NCBI GenBank assembly: GCA_025929535.1
Contig: JAICLZ010000021.1
Span: forward strand, 1 to 61,097
Length of the DNA stretch: 61,097 bases
Origin: Gemmatimonadaceae bacterium
Lineage (GTDB): Bacteria; Gemmatimonadota; Gemmatimonadetes; Gemmatimonadales; Gemmatimonadaceae
Direction: 5' to 3'
The first letter of the stretch is position 1. Every line of letters begins with the position of its first letter. This document shows positions 52,303 to 59,830 of this stretch, one piece after another. The notes under the pieces were generated by a model, which saw nothing but the letters and a program-made list of their open reading frames with translations, was not told where the DNA came from and did not search any database. The position numbers and the translations under genes were made by a program.

Positions 52303-53826
52303 ATGAGCTCGACGAAGCACACGTACGGCACACCGCGGCTCCTGGTCTGTGCACTCGTCTCCCTCGCGAGCGTCTCGACGGCCGCGCCTGCAGCCGCGAT
52401 GGTCACTCGCCACAGCGACTCGACCGCAGTCACGAGCCACTCGGCCACACCCGCGCTCCACAACGTCGACGACGCCTATCGCACGTACATGGCGTCCATT
52501 CAGAACGGCGAGCCGGCCAGCGCGGCGAACTACGCGATCAAGCGGGTGAAGATGATCCCTGCCTTCGCGCGCAAGTACGGGCTCCGATGCTCCGCGTGCC
52601 ATACCGTGTGGCCGGAGTTGAACAGCTTCGGGCAGCAGTTCCGCGACAACGGCTACCAGATCCGGAACGGGAAGGACTCACCCATCGCACAGAACAACTC
52701 CTACATCCCGATCACGCTGAGGGCCACGCCGCAATTCCACGTGGAGCGCGGCACCAAGCAGCTGGTCGACGCGGTGCCGGGTGATGGGGCGAGCGGGCAG
52801 GCCGAGCGCACCATCACGTCGCACGGCTTCGATCTGTCCGGAATCGACTTGTGGTCCGCGGGAACGCTGTGGAAAAACGTGTCCTTCGTCCTCCTCCTGT
52901 CTTCCGACAACGAGGGATCCTTCGGCTTCGAGGCGATGCACGTTCGATTCGACAACATGGGCGGCAGTCCCTGGCTGAATCTGAAGGTCGGCAAGTTCGA
53001 GCTGGACAATCTCATCTCCGAAAAGCGCTTTCTCTTCCTCTCGGATAACGGAGGTGCGTACCAGAGCTACCACTTCGTCGCACCGGGGAGCTCCGTCGAC
53101 TTCGGGCTCGGCGACAACCAGATCGGCGCAGAGCTCTCGGGCCATTCGCTGAACAGCTACACGCGCTACAGCGCGGCCGTGCTGACATCGACCGACGGAG
53201 AACCGGGAGGGGAGAACTTCAGCTCGTACGATGGAAACGTGAACTTCAGCCAGGCATTCGATGGCGGAAAGATGGGCGTCGAGCGCATCGGCGGCTTCGC
53301 GTATCTCGGGCAGCGTCCCACGTTCTACCAGACGAGCGGGGGCGAGGAGATACCGGGCACGGGAACGAACCGGAAGATGTTCTATCGGGCCGGCGCCGCC
53401 GGAGACTTCTTCCTTCACAAGCTCGAGTTCCTTCCGCTCTACATGCACGGCAACGACAATGCGTATCTCGCATCGGATACGCCGATCAACGCGCCGCTCC
53501 TCGACGGGGCACGCGATGCATCCTGGAATGCGGGCTTTCTCGAGACCCACTTCTACATCAATCAGCAGCTCGTACTCCTGCAGCGCGTGGAGGCGGTGCG
53601 CATGTCGCAGCAGGCGTTCAGCGACATCCCGAGCAATCTCGGCAACGTCGATGCGTACACGTTCGGCACGCGCTGGTATCCCTTCATGTACAGCCGCGCC
53701 GGGCTCGCCGTGCACGGTGAGTACTCGCTCGTGAAAACCGTGAGCCCTGGCCAGCTCCCATCGGATGCTTCGACCATCAACATCTGGACGAGCAGCCTGC
53801 TGTTCGCGCTCGACTTTGATTTCTGA
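52303..53826 (+). CDS. Outer-membrane cytochrome-porin, Cyc2-like
   Basis: The protein has 507 aa. A signal peptide (cleaved near AAAM) is followed by one c-type heme site, Cys96-Ser-Ala-Cys99-His100, embedded in PAFARKYGLRCSACHTVWPELN, then FGQQFRDNGYQ. This combination of PxFAR, heme motif, P-x-LN and FGxxFxxNGY is that of Cyc2-type fused cytochrome-porins. The remaining about 380 residues show alternating amphipathic strands ending in aromatic Phe (LLFALDFDF), as in an outer-membrane barrel. Cyc2 of iron oxidisers takes electrons from Fe(II) outside the cell. The ATG at 52303 has GGAGG upstream. It is the first gene of an operon containing a cytochrome c, a blue-copper protein and aa3 oxidase. 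Confidence 0.78.
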   Translation: MSSTKHTYGTPRLLVCALVSLASVSTAAPAAAMVTRHSDSTAVTSHSATPALHNVDDAYRTYMASIQNGEPASAANYAIKRVKMIPAFARKYGLRCSACHTVWPELNSFGQQFRDNGYQIRNGKDSPIAQNNSYIPITLRATPQFHVERGTKQLVDAVPGDGASGQAERTITSHGFDLSGIDLWSAGTLWKNVSFVLLLSSDNEGSFGFEAMHVRFDNMGGSPWLNLKVGKFELDNLISEKRFLFLSDNGGAYQSYHFVAPGSSVDFGLGDNQIGAELSGHSLNSYTRYSAAVLTSTDGEPGGENFSSYDGNVNFSQAFDGGKMGVERIGGFAYLGQRPTFYQTSGGEEIPGTGTNRKMFYRAGAAGDFFLHKLEFLPLYMHGNDNAYLASDTPINAPLLDGARDASWNAGFLETHFYINQQLVLLQRVEAVRMSQQAFSDIPSNLGNVDAYTFGTRWYPFMYSRAGLAVHGEYSLVKTVSPGQLPSDASTINIWTSSLLFALDFDF

Positions 53827-53845
53827 TCTCATCAGGAGGCGTGTC

Positions 53846-54727
53846 ATGAGCCGGGTTGCTCGCCACATCGCATCGATCGCTGCACTGGGCTTCCTCTTCC
53901 TGATCCCGGCCGCAGGGGCCCACGCCCAGACGATACACGGCATTCCGCAGATCGGGCGCGGGAGTGATGTCAAACCGAACACCCGCGTCGGCCGAGCCGC
54001 CGCGGGGAAGCCGGAGTACACGCGGTATTGCGCCGGATGCCACGGCGATCGCGGGGACGGCATGGGCGAGAACACCCAATGGATCGACCCCAAGCCCCGG
54101 GACTTCACTCTGGCCACGTTCAAGTGCCGGTCGACGCCGAGCGGGACGCTGCCGACCGACCAGGACATCATCAACACGATGCGCCGCGGCATCGTGAACT
54201 CGAACATGCCGCAGTGGCGCCCGCTGACGGATCAGACCCAGGCGGACATCCTGGCGTACATCAAGACGTTCTCGCCGCGCTGGAAGACGGAGAAGGCCGG
54301 CACTCCCGTCGAGATTCCGCCGGAAACGCCGGTGACCACGGAGAGCATCCTCGCGGGCCGGGCGATGTTCCAGAAGTTCGAGTGCTGGAAGTGTCACGGT
54401 GTGGAAGGGCGCGGTGATGGTCCGTCCGCATCGTCGCTCACCGACAGCAAGGATCAGCCGATCCATCCGTACGACTTCACCACGGGCACGCGCTTCAAGT
54501 GCGGCACGACGAACGCGGACCTGTATCGCATTTTCATGACGGGGCTCGACGGAACTCCCATGGCGTCGTTCGCCGACAACATCAAGGGCGACCAGGGGTG
54601 GGATCTCGTGCACTATCTCCGCACGCTGCAGCCGCTGCGCACCCCGGAGTCGACGCTGTGGAAGACATGGCTCGCCACGCACGCGGGTGAGCTCAAGCCC
54701 ATCGGCCCCGAATCGCCGGGCAATTGA
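53846..54727 (+). CDS. Periplasmic diheme cytochrome c
   Basis: The protein has 293 aa. A signal peptide (cleaved near AHAQT) is followed by two class-I cytochrome c domains. The heme sites are CAGCH (Cys62-His66) and CWKCH (Cys180-His184), and candidate axial Met residues are in NSNMPQW (Met121) and GTPMASF. GHGDRGDGMGENT-type sequence after each heme is typical of c4/c-type electron carriers. A strong AGGAGG precedes the ATG at 53846, 19 bases after the cytochrome-porin stop. Position and domain count match Cyc1 (c4) of the rus operon, which carries electrons from the outer membrane to the oxidase. Confidence 0.92.
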   Translation: MSRVARHIASIAALGFLFLIPAAGAHAQTIHGIPQIGRGSDVKPNTRVGRAAAGKPEYTRYCAGCHGDRGDGMGENTQWIDPKPRDFTLATFKCRSTPSGTLPTDQDIINTMRRGIVNSNMPQWRPLTDQTQADILAYIKTFSPRWKTEKAGTPVEIPPETPVTTESILAGRAMFQKFECWKCHGVEGRGDGPSASSLTDSKDQPIHPYDFTTGTRFKCGTTNADLYRIFMTGLDGTPMASFADNIKGDQGWDLVHYLRTLQPLRTPESTLWKTWLATHAGELKPIGPESPGN

Positions 54728-54763
54728 CCTTTCGCTTTCTCTTTCCCTGAAGGTGGTATTCCG

Positions 54764-55477
54764 ATGCGAATAGAGCTTGTTACCGGCGTTGCGCTGTGCG
54801 CGCTCGCCACGATGGCCCTCGCGCCGATTCATCACGAGGCCGGCGGCACCGTCGCCGGCAAGGTGACGTTCACGGGCACCCCTCCCAAGATGAAGCCGAT
54901 CGACATGGCGAAGGAGCCGTCGTGCGCGAAGGAGCACGCGACGCCGGTGATGAACGAGAGCGTCGTCACCGGGCCGGGGAATGCGCTGGGGGATGTCGTC
55001 GTCTACATCTCCGCCGGCGCTCCGGCCGCCGCGGCCGCGTCCACGCCGGCGGTGTTCGACCAGAAGGGCTGCCAGTACATCCCGCACGTGCTCGCGTTGC
55101 AGGCGGGGCAGAAGCTCGAGATCAGGAACGACGATCAGACGTCGCACAACATCCATCCGATGTCGAAGGTGAATCCCGAGTGGAACAAGTCGCAGCCGCC
55201 GGGCGCGCCTCCGATCGAGACGACGTACGACAAGCCGGAGTTCATTCCGGTGAAGTGCAACGTCCATCCGTGGATGCACGGCTACTTCGCCGTCCTCAAC
55301 ACGCCGCATGCTGCGGTGACCGGAGGTGACGGATCGTTCAGTCTCACCGGGCTGCCCCCCGGCAAGTACACTGTCACGGCATGGCAGGAGCGCTTCGGCA
55401 CGCAGAGCCAGGAAGTGACGATCACCGGCAACGAGACGGCGAAGCTCGACTTCGTGCTGAAGGCAACCGAGTACTAG
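54764..55477 (+). CDS. Cupredoxin-like blue-copper protein with C-terminal carboxypeptidase-regulatory-like domain
   Basis: The protein has 237 aa. An N-terminal hydrophobic segment (about residues 5-20) serves as signal or anchor. The cupredoxin domain (about 28-180) carries a full type-1 copper set: His128 (TSHNIHP), Cys165, His168 and Met171 (VKCNVHPWMHGY), with C-x2-H-x2-M as in plastocyanin. A small beta-sandwich follows (about 182-237; GSFSLTGLPPGKYTVTAWQE). It would be a one-electron carrier between cytochromes and oxidase, in the position that rusticyanin fills in Acidithiobacillus, though it is not a close relative of rusticyanin by eye. Five bases separate its stop from coxB. Confidence 0.82.
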   Translation: MRIELVTGVALCALATMALAPIHHEAGGTVAGKVTFTGTPPKMKPIDMAKEPSCAKEHATPVMNESVVTGPGNALGDVVVYISAGAPAAAAASTPAVFDQKGCQYIPHVLALQAGQKLEIRNDDQTSHNIHPMSKVNPEWNKSQPPGAPPIETTYDKPEFIPVKCNVHPWMHGYFAVLNTPHAAVTGGDGSFSLTGLPPGKYTVTAWQERFGTQSQEVTITGNETAKLDFVLKATEY

Positions 55478-55481
55478 GCGC

Positions 55482-56276
55482 GTGGGGAAATCCTTTGCAA
55501 TAGCCGTTTCGGTCATCGCGCTCGTTTCGGCAGGCATTTTTCTCTCGCGCGTCTGGTGGCTGCCGCCGGACATCTCGGTACTCGGGCTGCCCATCGACGT
55601 GCAGATCGTGGAGACGATGGTCTTCACGGGGGTGCTCTTCGTCGCGGCGCAGCTCGCGCTGGCCACGTTCGTCTGGCAGTCGAGCGGCCGGGTCGGCGCG
55701 ATCAAGCTCTTCCCCGGCGGACCCATGCCGATGGTCGTCATGGCCACCGCGATCGTGGGCCTCGAGATCCTCGGGCTCATCTTCGTTGGCACGAAGGTCT
55801 GGTCGCGAATATTTCTCGCACCCGCGCCGGCGAACGCGCTCCACATCGATGTGCAGGCGGGGCAGTTCGCGTTCTACTTCCGCTATCCGGGCCCCGACGG
55901 AAAGTTCGGCGTTCCGCATCCGGAGCTGATCAACGAGGGCGAGAGCAACTTCTTCGGTCTCGATCCAAAGAACGACACGGCCGCACGCGACGACATCGTC
56001 TCGGCGAGCCTCGTCGTCCCGGTGAACCAGCCGGTGCTTCTCACCATGCACTCGAAGGACGTCGGCCACTCGCTCTTCATCCCGGAGCTGCGCCTGCAAC
56101 AGGACTTCGTGCCGGGACTCATCATCCCGGTGCACTTCACGGCGACGGGGATCACCAAGACCGAGATGGTCTGTACGCAGTTGTGCGGGCTCGGACACTA
56201 CAACATGCGTGCGTATGTCGAGGTGTTGTCGCGCGATGACTACGCGAAGTGGCTGATCGAGCAGGCGGGCCAGTAA
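55482..56276 (+). CDS. coxB: Cytochrome c oxidase subunit II
   Basis: The protein has 264 aa. Membrane helices lie at about residues 5-25, 43-65 and 84-106, the first possibly a signal. The CuA domain follows with the complete ligand set: His196 (HSLFIPELRLQQDFVPG), Cys231, Cys235, His239 and Met242 (CTQLCGLGHYNM). It accepts electrons from a periplasmic carrier and passes them to heme a in subunit I. There is no fused cytochrome c, consistent with separate carriers encoded just upstream. The GTG at 55482 is four bases after the cupredoxin stop. coxA follows after 9 bases. Confidence 0.94.
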   Translation: MGKSFAIAVSVIALVSAGIFLSRVWWLPPDISVLGLPIDVQIVETMVFTGVLFVAAQLALATFVWQSSGRVGAIKLFPGGPMPMVVMATAIVGLEILGLIFVGTKVWSRIFLAPAPANALHIDVQAGQFAFYFRYPGPDGKFGVPHPELINEGESNFFGLDPKNDTAARDDIVSASLVVPVNQPVLLTMHSKDVGHSLFIPELRLQQDFVPGLIIPVHFTATGITKTEMVCTQLCGLGHYNMRAYVEVLSRDDYAKWLIEQAGQ

Positions 56277-56285
56277 CGCAAACTC

Positions 56286-58097
56286 ATGACCATGGATTCC
56301 GTGTCCGCGTCGATAACCGAGCTTCCGCCAGCCACTCCGCATGACCACGCACCGCCCGAGAGCTTTCTCCGGAAGTACGTGTTCAGCCTCGACCACAAGG
56401 TCATCGGCAAACAGTACCTCGGACTCGGCCTCATCGCGGTGTGCACCGGGATGTTCCTGTCGTGGGTGATGCGCTATCACCTCGCGTTTCCCGACAAGGC
56501 GGTGCCGCTCATCGGCTGGATCGCGCCCACCTTTGCCGCCGGCGGAGTGATCACGCCGGAGTTCTATCTGCAGTTGATGACGATGCACGGCACGATCATG
56601 GTGTTCTTCGTGCTCACCACCGCGCCGTTCGCCGGATTCGGAAACTTCGTGCTGCCCATCCAGGTCGGCGCGGAGGACATGGCGTTTCCGCGCTTCAACA
56701 TGATGTCGTTCTGGGTGACGTTCGTCGCCTTCGCAGTGCTCGTCGCGGCATTCTTCGTCCCCGACGGACCTCCGCTCTCGGGGTGGACGGCCTACGCCCC
56801 GTTGAGCGCGGTCGGCAAGAGCTCGGGCCCGGGTGAGGGCCTCGGGCAAACGCTCTGGGTGATCGCGATCGGGATATTCTGCATCGGCCAGCTGCTCGGC
56901 TCACTCAACTTCATCGCGACCACGCTCGACCTGCGCGCGAAGGGCATGACGCTCGCGCGTCTTCCCTATTCGACGTGGGCCTGGTTCATCACCTCGATGA
57001 TCGGGCTGATCGCGTTCTCCGTTCTTCTACCCGCATGTGTGCTGCTCCTGCTCGACCGCGTTGCGGGCACCAGCTTCTTCATCCCCGCGGGTCTCGTGGT
57101 GAGCGATGCGATCCAGCCGCACTCCGGCGGATCGCCGCTCCTGTGGCAGCATCTCTTCTGGTTCTTCGGGCATCCCGAGGTCTACATCGCGATCGTCCCG
57201 GGATTCGGCATCATCTCGACGATCCTGCCCGCCGTGTGCCGCAAGCCGCATCTCGGCCCGAAAGTGCTGATCGCCAGCCAGCTCGCGATCGCGGGGCTGA
57301 GCTACATGGTGTGGGGGCATCACATGTTCCTGAGCGGCATGAGCCCTTCATCCGCGACGCTCTTCTCGGTGCCCACGCTCATCATCACGATCCCGTCGGC
57401 GATCATCACGCTGCTCTGGCTCGGCACCATCTACGGCTCGAAGCTTCGCCTCAATACCGCGGCGCTCTTCTGTCTCGGATTCGTCTCCGTGTTCGTGACC
57501 GGAGGACTGAGCGGCTTCTTTCTCTCGCAGCCGTCGATCGACACCTACCTGCACGGCACGTACTTCGTGGTCGGCCACTTTCATTTCGTGATGGGCGTGG
57601 CCGCGATGTTCGGCATCTTCGCCGGCACGTATTTCTGGTTCCCGAAAATGTTCGGCCGCATGATGAACGAAACGCTCGGCAAGTGGCACTTCGCGCTCAC
57701 GTTCATCGGCGTGTACGCCACCTTCATGCCCATGCACTGGCTCGGACTCGAGGGCAACGTCCGCCGCTACTCGTCGTTCCCGAGCGACTACATGCACGGA
57801 TCGCTTCCGCTGCACCGCTTCATCACGTACTCGGCGCTCTTTCTGGGCGCTTCGCAGCTGATCTTTCTGGTCAACCTGATCTGGAGCAGATTCCGCGGGC
57901 CCGTTGCGCCGGACAATCCGTGGGAGGCGACCTCACTCGAGTGGAGCACGACGTCGCCGCCGCCCTTCGACAACTTCGGCGGCGTGCATCCGGTCGTGTA
58001 CCACGGGCCCAACGAGTACGGCGTGAGCGGTCCGCGCGGCGACTACATCATGCAGACGGATCCGCCAGTGGCGGCGGCGCCCGCAGCGACCGCATGA
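56286..58097 (+). CDS. coxA: Cytochrome c oxidase subunit I (aa3-type, unusual K-channel)
   Basis: The protein has 603 aa with twelve membrane helices. Heme a ligands are His101 and His433, the heme a3 ligand is His431 (GHFHFVMG), and CuB ligands are His296 (GHPEVY, crosslinked Tyr300), His345 and His346. D-channel residues are present: Asp131 in GAEDMAFPR and Glu298. In the K-channel helix, where A-family enzymes have PTGIK, this protein has PSAII (residues 370-374), so the lysine is replaced by Ile374 and the threonine by Ser371. It pumps protons while reducing O2 to water. The ATG at 56286 precedes the conserved N-terminus; the stop overlaps the next ATG (ATGA). Confidence 0.95.
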   Translation: MTMDSVSASITELPPATPHDHAPPESFLRKYVFSLDHKVIGKQYLGLGLIAVCTGMFLSWVMRYHLAFPDKAVPLIGWIAPTFAAGGVITPEFYLQLMTMHGTIMVFFVLTTAPFAGFGNFVLPIQVGAEDMAFPRFNMMSFWVTFVAFAVLVAAFFVPDGPPLSGWTAYAPLSAVGKSSGPGEGLGQTLWVIAIGIFCIGQLLGSLNFIATTLDLRAKGMTLARLPYSTWAWFITSMIGLIAFSVLLPACVLLLLDRVAGTSFFIPAGLVVSDAIQPHSGGSPLLWQHLFWFFGHPEVYIAIVPGFGIISTILPAVCRKPHLGPKVLIASQLAIAGLSYMVWGHHMFLSGMSPSSATLFSVPTLIITIPSAIITLLWLGTIYGSKLRLNTAALFCLGFVSVFVTGGLSGFFLSQPSIDTYLHGTYFVVGHFHFVMGVAAMFGIFAGTYFWFPKMFGRMMNETLGKWHFALTFIGVYATFMPMHWLGLEGNVRRYSSFPSDYMHGSLPLHRFITYSALFLGASQLIFLVNLIWSRFRGPVAPDNPWEATSLEWSTTSPPPFDNFGGVHPVVYHGPNEYGVSGPRGDYIMQTDPPVAAAPAATA

Positions 58098-58693
58098 GCA
58101 TGGTGAAGCGCATGTCGCCACCGTCCGCTGCCCGCACGGGTGTGTGGGTGGGCATCGGTGCGATCACGATGTCGTTCGCGGCGTACACGAGCGCGATGGT
58201 GGTGCGCCACGGCTCGATTCCCGAGTGGCAGCACTTCACGCTGCCGCCCATCCTCTACTGGAACTCGCTCGTGCTGGTTGCGAGCAGCGTCACGCTCGAG
58301 GTCGCGCGCCGGCGCATCGGCGGCCCGTTCGACCGGCTGGGCCACAGCGAGACGCTGCTGGCGACGAAATCGCGCGAATGGCTGTCGTGGTACCGCATCA
58401 CGCTCGCGCTGAGCTTCGCCTTTCTCGTGGGACAGTATCTCGCCTGGCAGCGGCTCGCGAGCGAGGGCGTGTATCTCGCCACGAGTCCGAGCAGCTCCTT
58501 CTTCTACGTGCTCACCGCGCTCCACGCGCTGCACCTCGTGGGCGGACTCGCCGCGCTCGTCTACGCGCTCCGCTGCCTGCGCAGCGACGACGGTCCACGA
58601 CCCGTGAACGTGCTCGCGGCGGCGGCGCTGTACTGGCACTTCATGGCCGTGCTCTGGATCTATCTGCTCGTCGTGCTCGCACTGTGGGTCTGA
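58094..58693 (+). CDS. coxC: Cytochrome c oxidase subunit III (first copy)
   Basis: The protein has 199 aa and about five membrane helices. Family features are the LTALHALHLVGGLAALVY helix and the C-terminal ALYWHFMAVLWIYLLVVLALW, as in heme-copper oxidase subunit III. It starts by an ATGA overlap with coxA; a second ATG six bases later is possible. It contains a Trp-Gln-rich loop before the third helix. A second subunit III gene follows directly, and the two are quite different in sequence, so this is not a recent duplication. Confidence 0.87.
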   Translation: MSMVKRMSPPSAARTGVWVGIGAITMSFAAYTSAMVVRHGSIPEWQHFTLPPILYWNSLVLVASSVTLEVARRRIGGPFDRLGHSETLLATKSREWLSWYRITLALSFAFLVGQYLAWQRLASEGVYLATSPSSSFFYVLTALHALHLVGGLAALVYALRCLRSDDGPRPVNVLAAAALYWHFMAVLWIYLLVVLALWV

Positions 58694-58712
58694 CGCACCT
58701 CCTGGAGGGGAC

Positions 58713-59342
58713 GTGAGTGATTCGGCAATGACGGCGGGCAGCATGCACGGAGCAGCGATGGAGCCATCGCCGTTTCTGATCACGAGCAGGAAGCTGACGA
58801 TGTGGCTGTTCATCGTCGCCGATGCCGCGACGTTCGGCGCCATCCTCTTCGGCTACGGCTATCTCCGCTTTGGAAGTCCGAACTGGACGAAGCCGTTCAC
58901 CTTCTCGCCGAACATCATCAACGGCCTCGTCATGACCGTGGTGCTGCTGACGAGCAGCCTGACCATGCTCTGCGGCGTGGCGGCGGCGCGCGAAGGACGC
59001 AGCGGCGCGACCATGAAGTGGCTCGGCGCCACCATTCTACTCGGCGTCACTTTCGCGGTGCTGCACCTGCGCGAGTGGACGGGGATGTTCCACGAGGGAT
59101 GGAGCCTCTCGAAGAATCCGATGGGCGGCTCGGTCCAGGTGGGTGCGCTGTTCTTCTCCATCACCGGGTTGCATCTCCTGCACGTGATCAGCGGCGTGAT
59201 CGCGATCACCGTCATCGCGATCGGATTCCGGGCCCGGAAATTCACCGCGGGGCACGTCGAGACCACGGGACTCTATTGGCACTTCGTGGATCTCGTCTGG
59301 ATGTTCGTGTTTCCGCTGCTGTATCTGCTCAACGTCCGCTAA
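58713..59342 (+). CDS. coxC: Cytochrome c oxidase subunit III (second copy)
   Basis: The protein has 209 aa and five membrane helices. It shows the subunit III pattern more clearly than its neighbour: KLTMWLFIVADAATFGAILFGYGY, MFHEGWSL, FFSITGLHLLHVISG and TTGLYWHFVDLVWMFVFPLLYL. The GTG at 58713 has TGGAGGGG upstream at good spacing. Having two adjacent, diverged subunit III proteins suggests either a heterodimeric arrangement that replaces one seven-helix subunit or a specialised accessory protein. Confidence 0.91.
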   Translation: MSDSAMTAGSMHGAAMEPSPFLITSRKLTMWLFIVADAATFGAILFGYGYLRFGSPNWTKPFTFSPNIINGLVMTVVLLTSSLTMLCGVAAAREGRSGATMKWLGATILLGVTFAVLHLREWTGMFHEGWSLSKNPMGGSVQVGALFFSITGLHLLHVISGVIAITVIAIGFRARKFTAGHVETTGLYWHFVDLVWMFVFPLLYLLNVR

Positions 59343-59363
59343 AACCCTTCGGACACCTTTCTC

Positions 59364-59678
59364 ATGACGACAACGGAAACAGCGACGGAGCCGACCCTGC
59401 GCGTGTACGTGTACGTCTGGCTCGGCATGCTCGCCATCGTCGCCATCGAGGCGGTGCTCGTGTACGCGCACGTGTCGAGCGGGATGCTGCTCGCGTCGCT
59501 GCTGGTGCTCGCATTTCTCGAGGCCGCAGTGGCGCTGCGGTACTTCATGCATCTGAGGTACGAAGTGCCCCTGTTGTTCTGGACACTCATTCCGGGGCTG
59601 CTGCTCGCGTTCGTGATGATGAATCAGTTCTGGGCCGATGCCGCGCGACTGAACACGCTTCGCTTCCCGATTCCGTAG
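59364..59678 (+). CDS. coxD: Cytochrome c oxidase subunit IV (prokaryotic, CtaF/CoxD-like)
   Basis: The protein has 104 aa and three membrane helices (about residues 14-34, 38-62 and 68-88). The segment LEAAVALRYFMHLRYEVPLLFW is the hallmark of bacterial oxidase subunit IV. It stabilises the oxidase; it has no redox centre. It starts 21 bases after the second subunit III gene. Confidence 0.9.
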   Translation: MTTTETATEPTLRVYVYVWLGMLAIVAIEAVLVYAHVSSGMLLASLLVLAFLEAAVALRYFMHLRYEVPLLFWTLIPGLLLAFVMMNQFWADAARLNTLRFPIP

Positions 59679-59686
59679 GCGCACCG

Positions 59687-59818
59687 ATGCAACCCATGGC
59701 GCACATGGTGGGCCCGATGCTCGCAGCGATGATCGTGGTCGCCGCGCCCGCATGCGTGATCTTCATCGGCCTCATGGTGATGAGCTGGCGCAAGCGGAAG
59801 GGCGACGGTCCGACGTAA
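59687..59818 (+). CDS. Small single-helix membrane protein ending the oxidase operon
   Basis: The protein has 43 aa: a Met-rich N-terminus (MQPMAHMVGPMLAAM), one hydrophobic helix (about residues 12-34) and a basic tail SWRKRKGDGPT. It begins eight bases after the subunit IV stop, in the same direction, and stops just before the convergent kinase gene. Small one-helix subunits accompany many heme-copper oxidases (as CydX or CcoQ do), so an assembly or stabilising role is a reasonable guess. The short Met cluster could touch copper; that is speculation. Confidence 0.6.
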   Translation: MQPMAHMVGPMLAAMIVVAAPACVIFIGLMVMSWRKRKGDGPT

Positions 59819-59830
59819 CGCGTCCTGGCG

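Noticed and set aside
54764..55477. Calling the blue-copper protein rusticyanin
   Set aside because: The copper ligands fit type-1 sites in general, but the extra C-terminal domain and overall sequence do not look like rusticyanin. Only the operon position is similar.
58802..59686. Plus-strand open frame overlapping the second subunit III and subunit IV genes
   Set aside because: Only its last 43 codons (from 59687) lie outside other genes and look like a protein. The earlier part is an out-of-frame shadow.
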